From JADGAU01 sp045047105 (GTDB lineage: Bacteria; Pseudomonadota; Gammaproteobacteria; GRL18): a stretch of DNA of 22,974 bases. Position numbers and translations under genes: made by a program. The notes beneath the pieces were generated by a model, which was given only the letters and a program-made list of their open reading frames with translations, had not been told where the DNA came from and searched no databases. Shown one piece after another: positions 1 through 5,879 of this stretch (position 1 is its first letter; each line of letters opens with the position of its first letter). The DNA lies in assembly GCA_045047105.1 (NCBI GenBank), contig JASFYQ010000001.1, positions 1 through 22,974 on the forward strand. Reading direction: 5' to 3'.

Positions 1-139
1 AAGCGTTGGTTCAACAACTATCTCAAATTCAAAAGTTAAAAAGTCCGTTATTATCAATGCATCCAATAATAAAAACGTATTAAATGCAGCAATTGGTAAA
101 GGTGCTACAGCAGATACGGGTTCAATCAGAATTGAATAA
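1..139 (+). CDS. C-terminal end of a repetitive, Asn/Ser/Gly-rich protein (putative surface-fibre subunit), 5' truncated by window
   Basis: Reading from base 2, an open frame runs off the left edge and ends at TAA 137-139, giving the last 45 residues. The visible tail is rich in Asn, Ser, Gly, Ala and Thr, and has alternating hydrophobic/polar stretches such as KKSVIINASNN and ATADTGSIRIE. It has no cysteine and no charged cluster. Two loosely similar segments (SVGSTTISNSKVK and ...AAIGKGATADTGSIRIE) suggest degenerate beta-strand repeats, as in curlin-like or holdfast-type secreted fibre proteins. The next genes encode a CsgG-like lipoprotein and peptidoglycan-anchored partners, so I infer this is an exported, self-assembling substrate of that machinery. 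A hairpin terminator follows directly. The C-terminus is observed; the fibre role is inference, because the signal peptide and most of the repeats lie outside the window. Confidence 0.7.
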   Translation, partial: SVGSTTISNSKVKKSVIINASNNKNVLNAAIGKGATADTGSIRIE

Positions 140-167
140 GCTACTATAATTAACCAGTATATTATGT

Positions 168-214
168 AATAATTAAAGCAGTGCTTGTTCTAAGTGACTG
201 CTTTAATTATTTTA
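168..214 (+). terminator. Strong hairpin after the repetitive gene: terminator or attenuator
   Basis: A perfect inverted repeat has 14-bp arms, ATAATTAAAGCAGT (169-182) and ACTGCTTTAATTAT (197-210), extendable by one A-T pair (168/211). The loop is 14 nt and only a short run of four T (210-213) follows. It lies 28 nt after the stop of the repetitive protein gene and about 70 nt before the next start. The weak U-tract suggests partial termination, so the first gene may be expressed more than the downstream export genes. It could also act as an mRNA-stabilising 3' hairpin. Confidence 0.7.
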
Positions 215-284
215 AAAATTACATTAGAAATTTTTATACCTAACGGTAAGTTATTAAATGGTTTTTATAACCGAGGAAAATCTT

Positions 285-599
285 ATGAAATTGATTACTT
301 TTGTAGTTTTTGCAATTATTTTTTCCTTTAACCTCCATGCGAGTGATTTAAATGATGGGATTGCTATCGGTGCTGGTTTTAGTTCGACTAATGACGATAT
401 AAAATTAAAGAGAAATTATGCTTATACTAAGATGGATATAAAAGCAAAAATTGAACGAGCAAAATACGATGGTTCGATTAAAGTAATTGATGGTTGTGGT
501 GGGGCAGGCAATATGACTATTGTTGATCCATCAATGAATACAACATTTATTAATAATTCAAACAATTCTGGGGCAGTGACAAGCTGTGAAAAGAAGTAG
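285..599 (+). CDS. Small secreted protein of unknown family, 104 aa (possible second fibre component)
   Basis: I chose the ATG at 285 rather than the one at 258. A GAGG lies 8 nt upstream of 285, and the protein then begins with a textbook signal peptide (MKLITFVVFAIIFSFNLHA, probable cleavage after Ala19). The mature part is about 85 residues: a first half with many Lys/Asp, and a second half rich in Asn, Gly and Ser. Two cysteines, one in DGCGG and one in SCEKK at the C-terminus, could form a disulfide after export. I do not recognise a family. It sits between a repetitive Asn/Ser-rich gene and a CsgG-like lipoprotein gene, so it may be a minor subunit, nucleator or chaperone of the same fibre. 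That role rests on context only. Confidence 0.75.
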   Translation: MKLITFVVFAIIFSFNLHASDLNDGIAIGAGFSSTNDDIKLKRNYAYTKMDIKAKIERAKYDGSIKVIDGCGGAGNMTIVDPSMNTTFINNSNNSGAVTSCEKK

Positions 600-657
600 C
601 TTGTTTAGCTAGCTATTTTATCTTTAAATTCAGAATCTATTATAGGCATATCTTAAA

Positions 658-2208
658 ATGAAAATTAGTCTCAAAACCTTATTTATTTCTGTGGTCGCGG
701 CGGGTTTTTTACTTGGTTGTGAAAGTAACCCGCAAAATGTTGATGTTAAGTTAAAAAAATCAGCACCAGAGCCTACGTTTACAATATATACATCTGCCAT
801 TAATAGAATGGGTATGATGACTGATATTTATAATGCACCGATGTTAAAAGTTATGACAACTGAAGTTTCTGATAATACCGGAACTTCGGTTGCAACCAGT
901 GCAGAAATTCCCAGAGATATAACCGAAATGGTTAAAAGTGCTCTGAACTCAATCGGTGGGAAAATCACCTATATTCCCTATGACCCCAGCTTTTTAAGTA
1001 ATAACATGGCCGTGGGGTATTCAGAATTTTCTAATAAATTAATACCTGATGTTATTGTTTCTGGCGGAATAACAGAATTTGATCGAGGTCTGGTTACAAA
1101 AGGTGATGGTACCAACTTGGGATTAAGTGGAACAATTAGTGGCAAATCAATTGGTTTTGCTTATGATGACAGTAATAAATCCTCACTGGCAAGAGTAACC
1201 CTGGATTTTAATCTGGTAGATTTTCAAACATTTGCAGGTATTCCACGTATCCAGGCTATTAATAGTATTAAACTAAATAAAGCGGTAAAGGAAACCAATA
1301 TTGGTTTTCAGATTATTGGTTCGAGTTTTGGTGTTAAAGGTGATGTAAAAAAAGTTCAGGGACGTCATGCCGCGGTACGATTGTTAGTACAACTAAGTAT
1401 GCTACAAATTGTTGGGCGTTACCAGAGACTTCCTTATTGGAACTTAATCCCTGGAGCTAGTATTGATCAGGTGGTTGTGGATAGAGTATTGGAAGAATAC
1501 TATGATATGACCCAGATAGAACAAATTGTTAGATTCCAGGAACTTTTATATATAAAAAATTATAACCTTAATGTAACTGGCGAGTACGATTCTGCTACTC
1601 AGCAAGCCCTACAAGCTTTTGCCACAGAGAAAGGTTTAGCTGATTCGGGATTAACTTCAAAAGTTTATTGGGAACTTTATAATAGTATTCCAATTACTCA
1701 TGAAGCAAGACATAAGCGTAATTTATTATTAAGTGGTGAAGCCTCTGTTGCAAAAGTTAAGAGATTAGCACCACCTAAAAAAGTTGCTCCACCAAGAAGA
1801 ACTATGCCTAAACAGGAGGTTGCAGAAACTGGGCAATTAAAAATTTGGACAAATAAAAGGAAATATAGAGTGGGCGATACGATGGATGTTATGTTTAGTG
1901 TAGATAAACCTATGTTTGTTCGTCTTATGATAGTGAACTCACAGGGAGAAGTATCGACACTATTTCCTAACCCCATGCAAAGCGATAATTATTTAAAACC
2001 AGGTAAAACTTATCAAATACCTCCTGTTGGAGCTGATTTTACCTTAGATATTGGTGGCCCAGTTGGAACAGATCACTTGAAAGGTGTTGCTAGTAAAAAC
2101 CCAGTTCCAGCCAATGTAATATACTTTGATTCAGTCGGTAACTTTGATGCAGGAAAAATGCAGAAGTTCCCTGTCAGAGCTAGTACAAAAGTGGCTATAA
2201 CAAATTAG
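658..2208 (+). CDS. Outer-membrane lipoprotein: CsgG/HfaB-like region + peptidoglycan-binding domain + DUF4384
   Basis: The 516-aa protein starts with a lipoprotein signal peptide (lipobox FLLGC, lipidated Cys21; Glu at +2 is compatible with outer-membrane sorting). Residues about 41-266 resemble CsgG/HfaB export channels: an SDNTG segment, a DVIVSGGITEFD strand, two long polar/apolar alternating stretches that could form transmembrane hairpins, and a GRYQRLPYWNLIPG end. Residues 282-346 match a PG_binding_1 domain (FQELLYIKNYN...TGEYDSATQQALQAF). A Lys/Pro-rich linker (about 365-385) leads to a DUF4384 domain at about 392-485 (KYRVGD, STLFPNP, LKPGKTYQIPP). I infer an outer-membrane secretion pore clamped to peptidoglycan, exporting the small proteins encoded just upstream. 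The lipobox, PG-binding and DUF4384 calls are firm. The CsgG-like call is by pattern only. It is followed 9 nt later by another lipoprotein gene. Confidence 0.8.
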   Translation: MKISLKTLFISVVAAGFLLGCESNPQNVDVKLKKSAPEPTFTIYTSAINRMGMMTDIYNAPMLKVMTTEVSDNTGTSVATSAEIPRDITEMVKSALNSIGGKITYIPYDPSFLSNNMAVGYSEFSNKLIPDVIVSGGITEFDRGLVTKGDGTNLGLSGTISGKSIGFAYDDSNKSSLARVTLDFNLVDFQTFAGIPRIQAINSIKLNKAVKETNIGFQIIGSSFGVKGDVKKVQGRHAAVRLLVQLSMLQIVGRYQRLPYWNLIPGASIDQVVVDRVLEEYYDMTQIEQIVRFQELLYIKNYNLNVTGEYDSATQQALQAFATEKGLADSGLTSKVYWELYNSIPITHEARHKRNLLLSGEASVAKVKRLAPPKKVAPPRRTMPKQEVAETGQLKIWTNKRKYRVGDTMDVMFSVDKPMFVRLMIVNSQGEVSTLFPNPMQSDNYLKPGKTYQIPPVGADFTLDIGGPVGTDHLKGVASKNPVPANVIYFDSVGNFDAGKMQKFPVRASTKVAITN

Positions 2209-2217
2209 AGGTTTAAT

Positions 2218-2544
2218 ATGTCAATTATTTATAACAAAAAAAACATACTGCTCCCTTCCATCTTTATAATGGGTGTTTTATTAAGTGGATGTGAATCTAC
2301 ATTGGTCAAATCAGAAGAGAGCATAGCCAAGCATCCTGAGTGGGATGGACAAACTACTGCTTACATTCGGGAAGGCATGTTGCTCACAGGTATGACAAAA
2401 GATCAGGTGAGTGCCGCCTGGGGTAAACATTGTAAAACTTGCCCTGGTACTAAAAAGTTTAAATGGGGTGAGACGTGGGCATACCCAACCCAAATAGTTT
2501 TTTTTGATTTGTCAGGAAAAATGACTAAATATGTTACGAAGTAA
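2218..2544 (+). CDS. Small BamE/SmpA-like lipoprotein with CxxC motif
   Basis: The 108-aa protein has a lipoprotein signal peptide ending in LLSGC (lipidated Cys25). The ATG at 2218 has AGAGG a few bases upstream and lies 9 nt after the previous stop. The mature part carries the compact SmpA/OmlA (BamE) pattern: GMTKDQVSAAWG at 58-69, then a Trp/Tyr pair (ETWAYP), then a final strand pair (IVFFDLSGKMTKYV). That fold occurs in lipoproteins that assist outer-membrane assembly. A Cys-x-x-Cys (C72, C75) sits where BamE relatives usually have a 'G.P' turn; in the periplasm it could be a disulfide or a redox/metal site. I infer an accessory factor for the CsgG-like pore. The true bamE is normally a stand-alone gene elsewhere, so this is probably a specialised paralogue. 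Confidence 0.75.
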   Translation: MSIIYNKKNILLPSIFIMGVLLSGCESTLVKSEESIAKHPEWDGQTTAYIREGMLLTGMTKDQVSAAWGKHCKTCPGTKKFKWGETWAYPTQIVFFDLSGKMTKYVTK

Positions 2545-2569
2545 CCTTATAAATAAGTTGGAGAATAAA

Positions 2570-3193
2570 ATGTCGTTACCTTTAAATAGTCTATTAGGCT
2601 GTGTAGTAATATCAGGCTGTTTATTTTTATCAACTACTGCTTCAGCAGCTGATGTTAAAATGTACAGAAGTGCCCCAAGTGCTGAAGAAATGGGGAATAT
2701 ACTTTTTTCATCAGATGAAAATGTAGTAGAAAAGCCTGTTTATAGTAGAACGCGTTCAATTAATTTTTCTAAGAAAAAAACAGAACCTGAAATGCAGGAT
2801 ACTGCAGTAAAATCATTAACTGCAGATAGTACCCCTAAGTTAGCTGAAAAACCTAAAACAATTGGTTTACCCATAAAATTTAGTAAAAACTCATCTAATA
2901 TTTTAGATGAGTCATTATCATTCTTAAATGAATTAGGAAAAATGCTAACAATGGAAAAGCATAAAAATAATAATTTATTAATTGAGGGACATACTGATTC
3001 TTCAGGGAGTAAAAATTATAATATGTATTTGTCCTCTCAAAGAGCGAATTCAGTTAAGCAGTATTTGCAAGACCATTATCAAATCTCATCATCACGTTTG
3101 AGCACACAAGGTAAGGGTGAAAGTGAGCCTTTAAGTGGGAGTAATCCTCGAGACGCAGTGAATAGAAGAGTTCAATTTTATAAAGCAAATTAA
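2570..3193 (+). CDS. OmpA-family peptidoglycan-binding envelope protein
   Basis: I chose the start at 2570 because GGAG lies 7 nt upstream and the protein then begins with a hydrophobic export signal ending ASA (cleavage after Ala26). An in-frame ATG at 2531 would overlap the previous gene and add 13 unlikely residues. The product is 207 aa. ISGC at 14-17 also fits a lipobox, so lipid anchoring cannot be excluded. A linker of about 75 residues leads to a C-terminal OmpA domain (about 105-205) with IEGHTDSSG (Asp143), SSQRANSV (Arg158), GKGESEPL and NRRVQF. The Asp/Arg pair is the one that holds the meso-diaminopimelate of peptidoglycan in OmpA-like proteins. There is no N-terminal beta-barrel. 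I infer that it anchors the export or fibre apparatus to the cell wall, alongside the PG-binding domain of the pore protein. Confidence 0.87.
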   Translation: MSLPLNSLLGCVVISGCLFLSTTASAADVKMYRSAPSAEEMGNILFSSDENVVEKPVYSRTRSINFSKKKTEPEMQDTAVKSLTADSTPKLAEKPKTIGLPIKFSKNSSNILDESLSFLNELGKMLTMEKHKNNNLLIEGHTDSSGSKNYNMYLSSQRANSVKQYLQDHYQISSSRLSTQGKGESEPLSGSNPRDAVNRRVQFYKAN

Positions 3194-3227
3194 GTTTCAT
3201 TTTGCTCTCAACTATTAGGAGTTAATA

Positions 3228-3695
3228 ATGGGAATAAACTTTCAGTTGGATTGGTTTTTCTTTTTTATACTATTTATTATATCTGATGTTATTGCCGCAC
3301 CTATGCAACTTGCAGCTATTGATATTACTTTGGTACAGGAAAAAAAACAAAATTCGTATCAAATAGGTAAAAAATCAGACTCTGATGAAAATAGTAGCAG
3401 TGTCATCAAAAATACGTATAGCGATAAAGCTAAAATTGTAATGCCAGAGAATAAAGTAAGAGCAATAGAAGGTTATCGTACTACAACAGATAAAAAAGGA
3501 AGAAAATCAACTGAATACGTCCATGGTGAAATTGTAAAAGGCAGTAAAGGTATTTATACTGGTTACTTATATGGTAAAAATAATAAAAAAACCTTTGTCT
3601 ATGGCGATCCTTCAAGAGGAACTATGCAAGCTGATGATAATGGCGATTTCCAAATGGAAGCAGCTGATGGCCCCAAAGTTGTAGAAGAACGTTAG
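3228..3695 (+). CDS. Secreted or periplasmic protein of unknown family, 155 aa
   Basis: TTAGGAG lies 6 nt before the ATG at 3228, so the start is well supported. A very hydrophobic N-terminus (WFFFFILFIISDVIAA) is a probable signal peptide cleaved near residue 24. The mature region begins with a Ser/Asp/Asn-rich, probably flexible segment (about 40-65). It then becomes strand-like, rich in Gly, Tyr and Lys (GYRTTTDKKGRKST, GIYTGYLYGKNNKKTF), and ends in an acidic tail. It has no cysteine. I do not recognise a family. It is the last gene of the envelope cluster, 34 nt after the OmpA-like gene, and probably co-transcribed. It may be a substrate, cap or periplasmic helper; the sequence does not decide. 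No clear terminator follows it. Confidence 0.75.
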   Translation: MGINFQLDWFFFFILFIISDVIAAPMQLAAIDITLVQEKKQNSYQIGKKSDSDENSSSVIKNTYSDKAKIVMPENKVRAIEGYRTTTDKKGRKSTEYVHGEIVKGSKGIYTGYLYGKNNKKTFVYGDPSRGTMQADDNGDFQMEAADGPKVVEER

Positions 3696-3745
3696 GTAGC
3701 TCTTTATCTCTCTCCTTACTAACTTAATAAACGAATATTTCAGTC

Positions 3746-5143
3746 ATTAATTACATTTTATCTTCTCCATTTTTAAAAACCTTTAAGCAGTTAACTTACC
3801 TGGCTCTCCCAATTATTGCTACGCAGTTTAGCCAAATGGCAATGGGTGTTGCTGATACCATTATGTGTGGGCGTTCCAGCACTGAAGATCTTGCTGCTGT
3901 AGCAATTGGAGCAGGGATTTGGTTGCCATTGTTTTTGTTTATGGCTGGTGTTCTAATGGCTATTACTCCAACTGTTGCTCAATTAGTTGGAGAGAAAAAC
4001 TATCCTCAAATTGGTCATGTGATAAGGCAGTCCCTATGGCTTGCACTTCTTTTAGGTTTATTTGCTTTTTTTATTTTACAAAGTATTTCTCCATTATTAG
4101 AGTTCATGGATGTTCAAGTAGATATCCGCCCTATTATTATTGAATATTTAAAGGCTATTTCATGGGGAATGCCTGGAATTGCACTATTTTTAATCTTACG
4201 TTATTTATGTGAAGGTATGGCAAATACCTTTGTAGTTATGATTGTTGGTTTATTAGGTCTATTGCTTAATATTTTTATTAATTATTTATTAATTTTTGGC
4301 CATGGTGGATTTTCTGCCATGGGAGGAGTAGGTGCTGGTTGGGCAACCAGTATTACTCACTGGTTAATGGTGTTGATGCTATTTAGTTATATTTTTGTTA
4401 GTGCTTTTTTTAAAAAAATTAAATTATTTTCTAATCATCTAAAAGTAGATATTTATGAATTAGTTCAATTGCTTAAATTGGGCGTTCCAATGGGAATTGC
4501 TTTTTTTGTTGAAGGCAGTATTTTTTCTATAATAGCCCTTTTTATTGCTTCTCTGGGAACGATTATTGTTGCTGCACAGCAGGTTGCATTAAACTTTTCC
4601 TCGTTATTATTTATGTTTCCCTTAAGTTTTTCTATGGGTATTACTATCTTAGTTGGTCAGGCTCGGGGCAGGAAAGATTATACGAAGATGTTAGATGTGA
4701 TTAAAACAGGGTATTTTATTAATATTTGTATAGCTATTATTCTTGCTGTTTTTATTGTTGTAAACAACTCTTTAATTGCATCTTTATACACTGATAATGG
4801 TGAAGTTATTCAACTGGCCAGTCAATTACTGTTATTTGCCGCATTGTATCAAATTTCCGATGCCATTCAATTGTGTAGTGGTGGGGCATTACGTGGTTTA
4901 AAAGATACTGCTATTCCAATGCTATTTTCTGTTATTTCTTTTTGGATAGTGGGTTTTCCAATAGGTTATATTTTAAGTCTGAGTGATTACCTTGTACCAC
5001 CAATGGGAGCACAAGGTTTCTGGATAGGTCTAATATTAGCATTAACTCTTTCTGCTATATTGCTTAGTTCTCGGTTAATTTATCAGTTAAAAAAATTCGA
5101 TAAGGATCAATTAGAGTTAAATACTGTTACTAGCTCTTATTGA
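3746..5143 (+). CDS. MATE-family multidrug/Na+ antiporter, NorM/MdtK type (non-standard start codon)
   Basis: This is an inner-membrane exporter of the NorM/MdtK type, which extrudes cationic drugs using Na+ or H+. Family segments include VADTIMCGRSS, AVAIGAGIWLP, LMAITPTVAQLVGE, GGVGAGWAT, QQVALNFSSLLFMFPLSFSM and GALRGLKDT, over about 12 membrane helices. The first ATG is at 3836, which would give 435 aa and cut into helix 1. The same frame stays open upstream to a stop at 3728-3730 and encodes typical family N-terminus (LTYLALPIIATQFSQ), but it contains no ATG, GTG or TTG. I placed the start at ATT 3746 because 465 aa matches the usual NorM length; ATT 3737, ATT 3755 or CTG 3800 are alternatives, and none has a clear Shine-Dalgarno. 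The 3' end overlaps the convergent SDR gene by 7 nt. Confidence 0.9.
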   Translation: MNYILSSPFLKTFKQLTYLALPIIATQFSQMAMGVADTIMCGRSSTEDLAAVAIGAGIWLPLFLFMAGVLMAITPTVAQLVGEKNYPQIGHVIRQSLWLALLLGLFAFFILQSISPLLEFMDVQVDIRPIIIEYLKAISWGMPGIALFLILRYLCEGMANTFVVMIVGLLGLLLNIFINYLLIFGHGGFSAMGGVGAGWATSITHWLMVLMLFSYIFVSAFFKKIKLFSNHLKVDIYELVQLLKLGVPMGIAFFVEGSIFSIIALFIASLGTIIVAAQQVALNFSSLLFMFPLSFSMGITILVGQARGRKDYTKMLDVIKTGYFINICIAIILAVFIVVNNSLIASLYTDNGEVIQLASQLLLFAALYQISDAIQLCSGGALRGLKDTAIPMLFSVISFWIVGFPIGYILSLSDYLVPPMGAQGFWIGLILALTLSAILLSSRLIYQLKKFDKDQLELNTVTSSY

Positions 5144-5877
5144 GCATTTAACATTTGACCATTTATTTGGGCACTATCATCTCCCATTAAGTATAAATAA
5201 CTGGGAATAATATCTTCAACCTGAGTTAGTTGGCTGGGATCTTCGCCGGGATAAGCCCCTGCTCTTAGTGCAGTTGCAACAATGCCAGGATTAATGCTAT
5301 TAACTCGAATAGGTGTATTTTCTTCTAGTTCCTCGGCCATTATTTGCATTAAATTAGTGCTTGCTGCTTTGCTAATTCCATAAGCTCCCCAGTAAGCTTT
5401 TCCCTTATTACCTACATCATCAGCGGTAAAGATAATTGTTGATGCTGGACTTTTATTTAATAGTGGTAAACAAAAGCGACTTAATAAATACGGTGCATGT
5501 AAATTAACCTGCATTACTTTTAACCAGTGTTCTAAATCATATAAGCCAATTGGCATCAGGCTTCCAAGTAGTGCAGCATTGTGTAATATTCCATCCAGTT
5601 GGCTGAACTCTTGTTCAAGATTATTTGCCAGATCTTCATAGTCTTTTATACTGGCTCCAGATAAATCCATAGGGTATATGGCTGGTTGGGGATAGTTTGC
5701 TTGTTCAATTTGATCATAAAGTTGTTCTAATTTAGGAATGCTTTTATCTAATAAGATAACAGTTGCACCATGTTGAGCATACGCTAAAGCAACACCTTTA
5801 CCTATACCATTTGCGGCTCCAGTTACTAGAATTATTTTGTCTTTTAATAGATTTTGCTGGGGTTTATAGTTTTGCAT
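5137..5877 (-). CDS. Short-chain dehydrogenase/reductase, YciK-like, with altered catalytic serine site
   Basis: The 246-aa cytoplasmic Rossmann protein has TGAANGIG (19-26) for NAD(P) binding, a D44 typical of NAD- or mixed-specificity SDRs, MDLSG (70-74), the structural NAA (100-102), and the YxxxK pair Tyr166/Lys170 in WGAYGISK. After YxxxK come NSINPG and a YLMGDDSAQINGQ tail, both characteristic of the YciK subgroup. That subgroup's substrate is unknown to me. The usual catalytic Ser lies 12-13 residues before the Tyr. Here the segment reads TADDVG, so that position is Asp153/Asp154, where YciK has serines. Activity may therefore be changed or lost. The ATG lies 2 nt after the stop of the upstream EAL gene, so the two are probably translated together. 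Confidence 0.9.
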   Translation of the reverse strand: MQNYKPQQNLLKDKIILVTGAANGIGKGVALAYAQHGATVILLDKSIPKLEQLYDQIEQANYPQPAIYPMDLSGASIKDYEDLANNLEQEFSQLDGILHNAALLGSLMPIGLYDLEHWLKVMQVNLHAPYLLSRFCLPLLNKSPASTIIFTADDVGNKGKAYWGAYGISKAASTNLMQIMAEELEENTPIRVNSINPGIVATALRAGAYPGEDPSQLTQVEDIIPSYLYLMGDDSAQINGQMLNAQ

Positions 5878-5879
5878 GA

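Noticed and set aside
258..284. Upstream in-frame ATG at 258 for the small secreted protein
   Set aside because: No Shine-Dalgarno there, and it would put polar residues before the signal peptide; ATG 285 has GAGG at good spacing.
2531..2569. ATG at 2531 as start of the OmpA-like gene
   Set aside because: It overlaps the preceding gene and lacks a ribosome-binding site; ATG 2570 has GGAG 7 nt upstream and begins the export signal.
3696..3745. Terminator between the envelope cluster and the MATE gene
   Set aside because: No inverted repeat with a T-run found, so readthrough cannot be excluded.
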